Below, piece after piece: positions 1-9,176 of a stretch of 64,000 nt of DNA. The stretch lies in NCBI GenBank assembly GCA_022579005.1, contig MU401633.1, positions 16,624-80,623 of the forward strand, read 5' to 3'. How positions within the stretch are numbered: position 1 is the first letter of the stretch; each line of letters opens with the position of its first letter. This DNA is from Poronia punctata (taxonomy: Eukaryota; Ascomycota; Sordariomycetes; Xylariales; Xylariaceae). Made by a program: the position numbers and the translations under genes. The notes under the pieces were generated by a model. That model saw nothing but the letters and a program-made list of their open reading frames with translations, had not been told where the DNA came from and searched no databases.

Positions 1-266
1 GATTCTGAGAGATGTAACTTCCCGGCGTAGTGCCAACCTCGGTCGTGATCTTTACCGCCATGGGTGACGTTGGATGGAGGGATGGTAAGCTCGGCGGCGA
101 TCTCGAACAACGGCGTTTGAGAGCTTGGAAGGCGGAACTGGCTCTGGAAGAGAGAGGCCTTGGAAGGATTTCTATCCGAGTTGGTCAGATTCAAGCCCTG
201 CATGGGATCAATCAGCTGCTGGGCAGCCGACTGAGCCCTTTGGACAAAACTCGAGAGGTTGAACAT
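1..266 (-). CDS. GRAM/TBC-domain RabGAP (Gyp2-like), 5' end only
   Basis: The minus strand is open from an ATG at 266 to the left edge, giving 88 residues with no intron needed. The start reads MFNLSSFVQRAQSAAQQL, followed by NPSKASLFQSQFRLPSSQ, a PLFEIAAELTIP stretch, and near the edge YAGKLHLSES. This order (amphipathic start, SLF..QFRLP, AELT, GKLHLSE) resembles the N-terminus of fungal GRAM-plus-TBC proteins of the Gyp2 type, where the last part opens the GRAM domain. Such proteins activate GTP hydrolysis by Rab/Ypt GTPases in membrane traffic. The catalytic TBC domain would lie outside the window, so the assignment rests on the N-terminal family resemblance alone. Confidence 0.68.
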   Translation of the reverse strand, partial: MFNLSSFVQRAQSAAQQLIDPMQGLNLTNSDRNPSKASLFQSQFRLPSSQTPLFEIAAELTIPPSNVTHGGKDHDRGWHYAGKLHLSE

Positions 267-1871
267 GATCGTTGGCCTATTACTGGTGTAGTCGAGCCGG
301 TCGACACCGGGACGTTAATTCATGTCGGAAAATGATCACTACAGTCGGCGTTGTGAACGACCCGATGTTGTCGTACTGTTTGTGCAATCGTGCCTATACT
401 TCAGCCGATTCGTCTATGTACTGGTTGTACCTGTAATCTCTTGGTATTGAGGTTTCTGGAGATGTAATGGGTGCGAGATATGACTTGATAATGGACGTTC
501 TCTTCGTAGAATTGGATTGGTCCTGGGGTTGTCGGTCAAGCGTGGGCACACCAAATACGATGCAGGTGTGTACTCGTACCGTTGGGGTCACAGGGGGAGC
601 ATCTTGGATGTCTGGAGCAACGGCAACGCTAACGCCATCCAGTACCTTTTAGGTGGTGATGGTAGGGCACACTACCAAACACGTTCTGAGCAGAGGCCAT
701 ACCACCTATGGTTAGCACCTCCTTCAAGTGATTGGTTCATATGTGAGAGTAGGTAGCCTTAAAGTATCTGGCCGGCAAATTACTGCCGTGCAGGGACATT
801 CTAGGAACCGCATCAAACTCTCCTAGAAACAGGCAAATGGAAAGCAACATCTTTCAGGTTAGATCCTGCGCTCACCTAGCTACCTACTCGTGCCTTCCTG
901 GCCCAGCATCAGCATAACGCTAGGTATTCGCAAGCATTTCTCCCATTTGCTACATAAGGGCCAATACCTACTGATATATGCCGGCAAGCCATCAAATTTC
1001 AGTATGTGAACCGTAATCAGAGTTTGAAAGTTATATCAAGTAGGCTTTATGTACCTTGTTTTCCAAATACCTAGAACATTGTACGCGTATGTTTGCCATA
1101 AGGGCCCATAACGGTTCAAAGCAGAATAGGTACTGAGGAATTTACGTCATCGACATGCTTCTTTATAAAATCGACTGTTGAACTACGCCTCCGAGAGTCC
1201 CGTATTAAAGGGGAGGAAACCCATATTTGTCGGGATCAACTCACTTCACAACATACTCGTCTCGCCGGGAAGAAATCATCCGATACGATGTCAACCGATC
1301 TTGAGCCGATATATAAGCGTGCATTGCCACGATAAATTTCATTTTCTCTGTCTTGCACAGCCGTTCCTCATCCAATACTTCTTTGAATAAGTACTTGTCC
1401 TTTACGCCTACAACTAGAGGGGATCGGCCGCCGCCCGCTTACCCCAGCCTCAAGTGGTCTCTGTCCTGTCCGACGAGTAGATAGGTGTAGGTGCTATGTA
1501 GTACTAGTACCTCACTGGACTACTCGTAGTTTGGGGGCCATATTAATTTAATAACGACCTACCAACCTGGGGTAAATATTAGGTAGTTGGGGAGCAGAGG
1601 CTTTTTACCATCTTGGTGGGTTTACGTGCATGTGCATGTGGACCTGATTGATACCCCCCTTGACACGTTTAAGTGATCAGCCTCTCCTGTGCGCCCTTAT
1701 TAATGATGAAATGGTAACTAATGCATCGATGCTTGCGACCGACGCAGCCTCACAACACGCTGACTCTCAGATAGCACATGGCCAAGCCAATTGTACAGAT
1801 CCGCGAGGCACACTGTCGCCTCCATAAAGTCAGGTCGCGTAGCAGAGAAAGACTTGGACACGACAACTACC
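267..1871. other. intergenic region, no supported gene
   Basis: About 1.6 kb between the divergent RabGAP and PKA genes. Short open frames at 394-756 and 1178-1390 have no recognisable domain or splice partners. One exact copy of the recurring decamer (as CTACTCGTAG) is at 1520-1529. TACCTA/TAGGTA-type short words are frequent, as in other intergenic DNA here. Confidence 0.6.
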
Positions 1872-3238
1872 ATGTCAGCTACTGCGACTGTCACTCCCGG
1901 TAGTCACCCCGGCTTTGCTGGCGGGGTCTGGCAACAAGAAGCCCCAAATGCAGAGGATGCGGGGCAGAAAGTACCACCACAGCATCAGCGAGTGAAACTG
2001 GCCGACTTTTCTCTTGTCCGAACACTTGGTACGGGTATGTTATGCTGCGCGCTCTATTTTGAATTATTGATTTGGGAGCCCATTTCGGCTTGTCATTTGC
2101 GTTCCGGTTGTCAGGAGCCGTTTTTCTCTCTCTTCTTTTGTCTCCTTGAGCGCCGCGCTGGCGCAAACTGCTAGTCACGGCCGTGGTTGACTAATTTGTC
2201 GGCGCATTAGGAACGTTTGCTAGAGTATGTCTAGTTCGTCCGGCGGTTGGAAGCGACGAGGACAAAGAAAAGGTCTTCGCGTTGAAGATCTTGCGCAAAA
2301 CAGAAGTCATCAAGCTAAAGCAGATTGACCATGTGCGAGACGAGCGCCGTATTCTTGGTGACGTCGCCGGTCATCCTTTTATCACAAGACTGATTACTAC
2401 ATTTTCCGACCACGACTCCCTCTACATGCTACTCGATTACGTACCAGGTGGCGAACTGTTTAGTTATCTACGGAGACATAGACGATTTCCCGAGGAGTGG
2501 GCACAGTTTTACGCCGCCGAGATTGTCCTCGTGCTCGAATATTTGCATGAACACCAGGGAGGCGTCGCATACCGGGATCTGAAACCCGAAAACCTACTGC
2601 TAGATGCTCAAGGCCACGTCAAACTAGTCGATTTTGGTTTCGCAAAGAGATTAGGGAGCAAGGGTGACAGACCAGTGGAAACATACACCCTCTGTGGGAC
2701 TCCCGAGTATCTTGCGCCCGAGGTGATTCAGAATAAGGGTCATACTACTGCAGTTGACTGGTGGGCACTGGGGATCCTGGTGTATGAATTTCTCACCGGT
2801 TACCCCCCCTTCTGGCATCAGAGTCCCATCGAGATATATAAACAGCAAGTTTTCCCTCTCCCTACTTGTCTTTTATCTTTTTTCATGACGCCGTACTAAC
2901 TCTCGCTCAGAATCATCGAGAAGCCGGTGTTATTTCCCCAGGAACCGGTCATCTCCCCCAACGCACAACACATCATTCGGTCTCTCTGCACAGTGGATCG
3001 CTCGAAGCGGTTAGGAAATATCAGCGGCGGCTCTCAGCAGGTGAAGGCCCATCCTTTCTTCCAAGGCATCGATTGGGAAGCGCTCTATCATCGCCAAGTC
3101 CGACCGCCCATTCAGCCCAACGTGCGATATCCTAGCGATGCCCAATGCTTTGACGTGTACCCGGAGGATGACGGGAAGCGAGAGCCGTATACCCAGTCGA
3201 TGGTACACAAGTACGACCATCTCTTTGACAATTTCTGA
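1872..3238 (+). CDS. pkaC2: cAMP-dependent protein kinase catalytic subunit (PKA-C2-like)
   Basis: Three exons, 1872-2034, 2211-2844 and 2911-3238, encode 374 residues. Intron 1 (176 bp) is GT-AG. Intron 2 (66 bp) begins GCAAGT, a GC-AG intron with a clear TACTAAC branch site. The frame is an AGC kinase: Gly-rich loop GTGTFARV (about 53-60), ATP-binding Lys80 in FALK, catalytic YRDLKPEN (Asp177), DFG near 195, activation-loop TLCGTPEYLAPE with Thr214, and a C-terminal hydrophobic motif ending FDNF, as in PKA. The N-terminus is short, which fits the second, minor catalytic subunit of filamentous fungi rather than the long PkaC1. It would phosphorylate Ser/Thr targets when cAMP releases the regulatory subunit. 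The ATG at 1872 (context ACCATG) is the first in-frame ATG. Confidence 0.9.
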
Positions 3239-3783
3239 CCCTAGGTCATGCGACTTGATGATTTAACAAAGCTTTCGCTTACCGGCATTTTCCGTGGGAT
3301 AAGGGGCGTTGGGCGCTCCAATTTATAACTGGCAAGCGATCTATCTGGGAACGAAGCGATTTACGAAGTCATGATTGTTGAAATATATTCGGAGCGGTTA
3401 TTCGGCAAATGATTATTTAGTTACGTGATACCTACCTAGAAGTACAGGACTGGCTCGGGTAATAAGCTGAAGCTTGTGTAGCAGATCCTCATCCCTCTAG
3501 CCCCATTGATGTATAATAGTTTGTCGCTCAAAGTTGTGGGCTTGAAACCAGGTTCTCTGGTTAGATGATTAAAGCGTTGACTTGCAAATACAAACACAAT
3601 CACGATTTAACCTAGAGTCTAATACTTCCGGTGATCCAACTACCAAGATCTATTGGCTTTAAACTCGTATGTCTTGTGCCTATTTCACATCCTATCTAGG
3701 CCCTAGGGTTGTATGTATGAATGGCATTATCGGCTCAGCTGTCAACAATTGGCCAGAAGATGTCAAGACATCACGTCAAAGCA
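3239..3783. other. intergenic, nothing recognised
   Basis: About 545 bp between the PKA stop and tRNA-Ala, presumably PKA 3' UTR and spacer. No coding frame or structured RNA was recognised. Confidence 0.6.
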
Positions 3784-3855
3784 GGGCTTGTGGTTTAGTG
3801 GTATAATACTCCCTTAGCATGGGAGTGGTCCGGGGTTCGATTCCCCGCGAGTCCA
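3784..3855 (+). tRNA. tRNA-Ala(AGC)
   Basis: A full cloverleaf of 72 nt. Acceptor GGGCTTG pairs with CGAGTCC, with G3:U70, the alanine identity pair. Anticodon stem CTCCC/GGGAG encloses TTAGCAT, giving anticodon AGC. T-arm CGGGG-TTCGATT-CCCCG. The A box (TGGTTTAGTGG) and B box (GGTTCGATTCC) match Pol III promoters. The discriminator is A and no CCA is encoded, as expected for a nuclear gene. The first long T-run is only at about 3886, after an extra T-arm-like segment. Confidence 0.93.
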
Positions 3856-3860
3856 ACGTC

Positions 3861-3886
3861 GAAGGTTCAATTCCTTCTATACCTCC
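3861..3886 (+). other. orphan T-arm plus acceptor-like tRNA fragment
   Basis: Five bases after tRNA-Ala the sequence can fold as GAAGG-TTCAATT-CCTTC, followed by TATACCTCC and then a T-run. This looks like the 3' end of a second tRNA with no matching 5' half nearby. It may be a tRNA relic or chance. Confidence 0.4.
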
Positions 3887-4421
3887 TTTTTTGCACTTTT
3901 TTCATTCCTCTATCTACATTATTTCCAAATCATTGTTGTACGGAAATTGTCTATTTTTAGAGCACGTCCTAGACCTATTCTCACTTTCCAATGCACGTTG
4001 TTTAGGTCTATTAACTAGGTTGATTGATTAAGGTGGTTAGTAATTGTGCCTGAGTAACCTTAATATAGAATTATATGGTCTAGCTGTCTGCATTCAACAT
4101 TGCAAATCTCATCTTGGGGCCGTTAAACCCCGGGTATGCAGTGATTAAAGCAAAGGACTGTATAGATAGCGGCGTCTATACACAATGAAAAATGAAAAAG
4201 GTCGGCGTCAACTCTGATACCTTGAAAGGCAGGTAGGTAGGTAAGCGACCGCGGAACCCCTTCCTGCTGCAACTGAATGGCTATGATGATAAGGCCACCG
4301 TGAAAGGGTGACAAGGCAGTTGCGCCTGTCATTATCATCACGCGCCATGAAAGGCCGTGAAAATGACCCCCAAAACTGTGTATCAAAGCCAGGATAATGT
4401 TCATCCGGCAGCATCAAACTC
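3887..4421. other. intergenic, nothing recognised
   Basis: About 535 bp between the tRNA-Ala terminator and the 3' end of the RRM-like gene. Short frames at 4123-4456 (-) overlap the likely 3' UTR and show no family features. Confidence 0.55.
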
Positions 4422-5618
4422 CTAACTCCTACCCCTATCCGGATTCTGTTGCACACTGGGGCTAGATACCCAACCTAGCCAGTCGGGCTCACAAGGATCA
4501 GCCCCCCAAGCAACTCTCACAAGCGCCATCCCACCCGTCTCACCAGCCATCCGTCTCTGACCAACCACATCAAAGATCTTCTTGAAAGCCGACTGCGCTT
4601 GTAATCTATACGAGCCGAAAGCCCACCGCATCGTGACAGTCGTCATGTCATCCACGTTGTTGTTGTCGTCATTATTAACCGAACCACGTGTAAAAGCAGC
4701 AGCAGCAGAAGAAGACAAGAAGACACTGACATCTTCCAACTCATACCGAATCGTCTCTCTCCAAAACCTGCTCAGATTCTCAAAATTTACAACCTCTCTC
4801 GGCCCTGTGACGAGAAGTACTCGCGACCGATTACTTTCCGGCTGAGCCGCCGTGAGAATCCGGTTAAGTTCTACCGTGGGAATGAATCTTTCCCCACTGG
4901 TGACTTCAAAGAAGACGAATTCGCCGCGGGATGCCTTTCTCAGCAGATTATCCACGCCCGAACGTGTCCAGAAGACGACTTTTGCTGCGCAGGTGTTGTG
5001 CGGGTCGCGGGGCGCATTTATCACCGTGGCGTAGATCTTGCCCGTGTTTACCAGCTGCGCGAGCAAGGTCTTGTGGTTTAGTGTCGGGGGTAGACCGCGG
5101 ATCCAGACTGATGTGTTGGATTGTGCTGGGATGCGGGCGGATAGGGCCGCCGTGCGTGTCAGGCTGCCGCGGTAGTTTTGTGATATGGGACGGGGTGGTT
5201 CGATGGGGGGAGGGAGGATTTGTTCTTGGTGGTTTGCTTGTGGGGGGAAGGGGGCCCGGGTTATGAGGCGGTTTTGGCGGATGTACGGCGGTATGTACGG
5301 CGGTACTTCTCTTCTTTCTTCTTCTTCAACTGCTTGTTCGTGACGGTCAAAAGCTCGGTTTGTAACAAGGATTTGGCTTTGATTGGTAGGGGGGCCAGGC
5401 GCGACCGTTCTGGATATTGCTGGAGTTGGATGGTTAGTATAATGGCCCGAAAATGTCGCTATGCCACTCGGGCTGGTTGATGATGACAAACCTTGCCATC
5501 GTGCTGCTTGGAAGTTGGGTCCTAGTCGAATGTCTGGGGCCAGGAATGGTGTATTTCGCTGGGATCTGTTGGTGGTGAACGGAGCGCGATGGCTTCCATT
5601 CTGATGGTTCTCCGACAT
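4422..5618 (-). CDS. RRM-like RNA-binding protein, uncharacterised
   Basis: A single exon of 398 residues from an ATG at 5618. Residues 1-165 are low-complexity, rich in Pro, Asn, Gln and Ser, with a Glu-rich patch (AVEEEERREV) and PPYIPPYIRQN. A folded region starts near residue 168 with SVWIRGLPPTLNHKTLL and continues with GKIYATVINAP and AAKVVFW, matching the beta-alpha-beta pattern of an RNA-recognition motif. A second possible domain (SRVLLVTGP, LSRFWRETI) follows. The tail AFGSYRLQAQSAFKKIFD may end another RRM-like fold. Proteins of this shape occur widely in filamentous ascomycetes but have no assigned function that I know of. An RNA-binding role is inferred. Confidence 0.75.
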   Translation of the reverse strand: MSENHQNGSHRAPFTTNRSQRNTPFLAPDIRLGPNFQAARWQGLSSSTSPSGIATFSGHYTNHPTPAISRTVAPGPPTNQSQILVTNRAFDRHEQAVEEEERREVPPYIPPYIRQNRLITRAPFPPQANHQEQILPPPIEPPRPISQNYRGSLTRTAALSARIPAQSNTSVWIRGLPPTLNHKTLLAQLVNTGKIYATVINAPRDPHNTCAAKVVFWTRSGVDNLLRKASRGEFVFFEVTSGERFIPTVELNRILTAAQPESNRSRVLLVTGPREVVNFENLSRFWRETIRYELEDVSVFLSSSAAAAFTRGSVNNDDNNNVDDMTTVTMRWAFGSYRLQAQSAFKKIFDVVGQRRMAGETGGMALVRVAWGADPCEPDWLGWVSSPSVQQNPDRGRS

Positions 5619-6642
5619 TGTGCTCTATCTTTGTTGTTGAAGCTATTGTGCTCCCGGTAAACCCCCTTTTATTTTATGTTGTTACTGATTGCAGTGTGGT
5701 TTGAGCAACTACCTCTCAGGATAGTTTGTTTTGCAACAGCCCAGTCACAAATATTATTTATTGTCAGGGTTGGTTAAGAGAAGATGAAGAGTATAGATGC
5801 AAGAAGTGAGAAGGACAGAGCAGAGAGACCTTTTGGGAAGAAACAGTTGTTTATATAGACGACCATCTGATTTCAAGCTCCTGCCTTGGACAAATGTTTT
5901 TGTACCAAAGCCAGTCAGTCACTTATCTCAATAGATTAGACCAGTCAGTAACTCGCGCTTCATCTGGTAAACTGGATCCACAGCCATTGAAAGCAATGGA
6001 AAGCATTGACATTGTAGGAACAGGTGTTGGGCAGCTCGCGCCGACGCTGGAAGGCCCTCGACGAAAGTACCTCGAGAAACTACCTACTAGAATAGACTAT
6101 AGGATTAGGTTGCCTAACAACTCGAAGAGACATTTGTAAAACAAGAAGCGTGGTCTTGTCCCGAGACAAGAAGATTGTGGACATCAAAGAAAAGAGAAGC
6201 TGGATATGACTGCCTCAGGCTAAAACACCTAATTGTAACTCAACAACTTAGCACAATGTCTTGATGGAACACTTTTCCACTTGGTCATTTATTTACTCTT
6301 ATGTCAACTGACTTGTATAACTATGCAAGTTCCGCAGATAACTTAAGGAGTACCTACCTACTGCGGTATATAGAACCCTACCTTGGTGGTCTGGTCGTTT
6401 ATTTAAATTATGTCTATAATACTTGATGTGTTTAGAATGCTTAAGGAAATCGCCTTTCCCCTACAAGGAGACCAGTTCCTTGGAATAAAAAGACAGGCCA
6501 GAAAGACACTCCTAACTCTATATCCAAGATGCTTAAAATCCCCCCCTTAATCGTTAACTGTTCGCGCAGGGATACAATACAAGATACCAAATGAAGAAAC
6601 CAATCACCTATTCGCGTTCAACGTGTCTTGGTTAAATGCCCA
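5619..6642. other. intergenic, no supported gene
   Basis: About 1 kb upstream of the RRM-like gene, containing its promoter and leader. An 81-codon frame at 5894-6139 (+) has no recognisable features. Confidence 0.55.
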
Positions 6643-6733
6643 GGTCTGGTGGTCTAGTGGTATGATTCTCGCTTAGGGTCCACCCTATAGCTCAATATGC
6701 GAGAGGTCCCGGGTTCAATCCCCGGCCAGACCC
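6643..6733 (+). tRNA. tRNA-Pro(AGG) with a 19-nt intron
   Basis: Acceptor GGTCTGG pairs with CCAGACC and the discriminator is C. The anticodon stem TCTCGC/GCGAGA is interrupted by an intron at 6679-6697. This is the canonical nuclear position, one base after anticodon AGG. The spliced tRNA is 72 nt. The T-arm CCGGG-TTCAATC-CCCGG includes the B box. TTTTT directly after 6733 is a Pol III terminator. The intron can pair partly with the anticodon (it contains CACCCT opposite AGGG), as splicing endonuclease substrates do. Confidence 0.94.
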
Positions 6734-7348
6734 TTTTTGCAATTTTCTTTTTCTTTGCTTTTATTATTTTATTAGCCTTGTCGCCAATATTTATTTAAAA
6801 CTCTTCTTTTCTCTTATAATATATTGTTTACTAAGTTTTATATTATCTTTTTATGTTTACCTAGTATAAAATACATTAAAACTTGCAAGTCCTAAGTAGG
6901 TAGAGTTCCTGCAAAGGCTTATATATCACTTTTCATTTATGCCTGTTTACTTGTAGGTCGTCTCTAAGAACGACGGTAGCGCTTGTATACTTCCTATGAG
7001 GACAATGTCATTTCTTATAGTCCCGTAGAGGGGGTTACTGCAAATTGTTGCTTTGGTATGGACTTATGAGAAATGAGATGTTTTATTCTAGGCATGGGTA
7101 ACAACTAGAACTAAACAAGCCGACCTGTATTATGCATGTATTCGTAACCGACTTTTTGTGCTCTAACCACGTTTATATACTGCCATCATCAACACCGCCG
7201 CAGAATGCTTCTTGGTATGCCGTTTTTCAGTCCCTAGAGAAAGTGGAAGATTAGATACCTTATATATAACATGAAGGTCTGATAGCGGAGTAAGGAAGAA
7301 CATACCACAACGCCGTAAAATGCAACATCAAGTATTTATCCAGATCGT
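6734..7348. other. intergenic, AT-rich, nothing recognised
   Basis: About 615 bp between the tRNA-Pro terminator and the 3' end of the aspartate-semialdehyde dehydrogenase gene. Locally AT-rich but not RIP-like. No coding frame was recognised. Confidence 0.55.
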
Positions 7349-8631
7349 CTAGATATATCCTTTTAGCACAGCTGCCTCAGCATTGAGGATAGACGAGCCA
7401 GCGGCTCCAATGACAGCTGGAAGAATCGCATTAGCAAAACAAGGTCCACTCTAAAGGTAGAAGACTAGACCTACTATTGTGGCTGAGGGCCACGAATTTG
7501 ATATCAAAGATGCCGCTCTCATCCTCCCTCACTCGTCCAACACTGACGGTATAACCCTTGCTCAAGTCGCGGTCCAGTCTAGGCTGCGGCCGATCGGGTT
7601 CATCGAATACCTTGATGCTAGGCTGGGGCGCGCTAGGGCAGCCTAGCACCTGCGCTTCGCTGACGTAATCTCTCAGCGCTGCCTTGACATCCTCGACCTT
7701 GGGTGCAGGACGATTCTTGAAACGCAGAGATACGCATGCTGTGTGGCCGTCTAGCACGGGCACCCTGTTGCACGCAGCCGAGACACGCAATTCCTCCTGC
7801 TCAATGAAGGCGGTAGCGTCTCCATTGATGCTTCCAAGAATCTTGCGCGCCTCTGTCTCGAGCTTGTCCTCCTCACCGCTGATGAAAGGCACTACGTTGT
7901 CGAGGACATCCATGCTGCTCACACCCGGGTAGCCTGCGCCAGAGACTGCCTGCATCGTGACTACGCTGACAATGTCAACCGGGCCAAAACGGGCCTGCAG
8001 GGCGGCAAAGGGAATGACAAGTCCGATAACGGCGCAGTTCGAGTTGCAGACCAAGAAGCCCTTCTCGAGGTTGTGGTGTTTCCGCTGATGGGGAATGAGG
8101 TCGAGATGAGGGAGATTGACGGTCGGGACGACGAGGGGAACGAGGGGATCGCGACGGTAGTTCTTCGCGTTGGAGAAGACGGCGAGGTTTGCCTGGAGAA
8201 ACTCCATTTCTTTAATAGAAGGTGGTCAAATTAGCCCCTTGCCCTCATTTGTGTAATCAATTTGGATTGAAAACCTCACCTATTTCGCCTGCAACATCCG
8301 AGTCCAGTCCGCTGAAGACGACATCGCAGTCGGCAAATTCACTGGCCTTGCACTCGCGAACGACAAGTTCACCAACAGGTCCCATGGGAGACGCTTGCTT
8401 CCAGCGTACTGCATCTTTGTACTTTTTGCCCGCAGATCTTGAGGAAGCGCCGACGGCCTGAAGAACAAAGTGAGGGTGCTGGGCAAGAAGTAGAATGAAG
8501 CGCTGTCCCACAGATCCCGTAGCACCAAGCACACCTACGAGTCCGCACCAAGGTTAGTAAGGATATTGAGAAAGTCGGCGCTAACTGTTGGTGATCATAC
8601 CGCACTTCTTTGTCGGAAACTGACTGGCCAT
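7349..8631 (-). CDS. hom2: aspartate-semialdehyde dehydrogenase
   Basis: Four exons on the minus strand, 8631-8601, 8534-8280, 8209-7475 and 7416-7349, encode 362 residues, the usual fungal size. All three introns (66, 70 and 58 bp) are GT-AG. The enzyme reduces beta-aspartyl phosphate to aspartate semialdehyde with NADPH, the branch-point step toward threonine, methionine and isoleucine. Visible features are the NADP-binding [13 protein letters not shown] (about 11-23), [16 protein letters not shown], catalytic Cys154 in [10 protein letters not shown], and the substrate-binding His in [11 protein letters not shown]. The C-terminus [18 protein letters not shown] appears only when the last intron is spliced, which supports that model. 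A perfect Gcn4-type site lies 83 bp upstream of the ATG. Confidence 0.96.
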
Positions 8632-8713
8632 CGTATAATCAACTCTCTTAAATGCAATAATGCCTGCCTATGAAAAAGAGATGATTCTGTAAGAATGCAA
8701 GGTATGTATTTGT

Positions 8714-8720
8714 TGAGTCA
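8714..8720. promoter_or_regulatory. Gcn4/CPC1-type site TGAGTCA upstream of hom2
   Basis: A perfect TGAGTCA (pseudo-palindromic AP-1/Gcn4 consensus) lies 83 bp 5' of the hom2 start codon. Cross-pathway control of amino-acid genes through this motif is established in yeast and Neurospora. Its use here is inferred. Confidence 0.6.
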
Positions 8721-8880
8721 ACGGCGAGGTAGGGGGTAGCGTAGCTGTTGTGAAAGAGACCCTGGCCCCCGCTGTTTGGCCACTCCCAGGCCCCGCCATC
8801 CGTTATCGGACCAAACAAACAGACCCTTTACAAGTAAACTGCACACCACGACCCCATTGAATTTGTACAACACGCCCTTA

Positions 8881-8885
8881 AACCT
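8881..8885. repeat. target-site duplication, left copy (AACCT)
   Basis: AACCT directly abuts the outer edge of the left LTR and recurs next to the right LTR at 18464-18468. Because the base before it is also A on both sides, a 6-bp duplication (AAACCT) with 290-bp LTRs is equally possible. Confidence 0.75.
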
Positions 8886-9176
8886 TGTGACGGATGGAGC
8901 ATGTGACCTGGATCCAAAGGTATCGGAAGTACCTTAGGTAACCAGGTACATGGTGACCTTATCTTAAATAAGGTAAAATACGCTGCGCGTATTTTAAACT
9001 ATTATATAATATGTACCTATACCTAAAAAGTACTAAAAATATATAAAGCACTTTAAACCTAGTTAAATATTTTTATAAATTATAGTTAATTATATTATAT
9101 TTTTAAGCATATAGTTTTATTTTTAATATTTTGTACTTATTTTAATTTACTTTATTTGCTATAACTTATTATTAAA
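8886..9176. repeat. left LTR
   Basis: Begins TGTGACGG and aligns without a gap to 18173-18463. Every difference I could see is C/T or G/A; I found no transversion. The outer part keeps its GC content and the inner part is RIP-mutated. The GC-rich core TACGCTGCGC survives in both LTRs. Confidence 0.92.
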
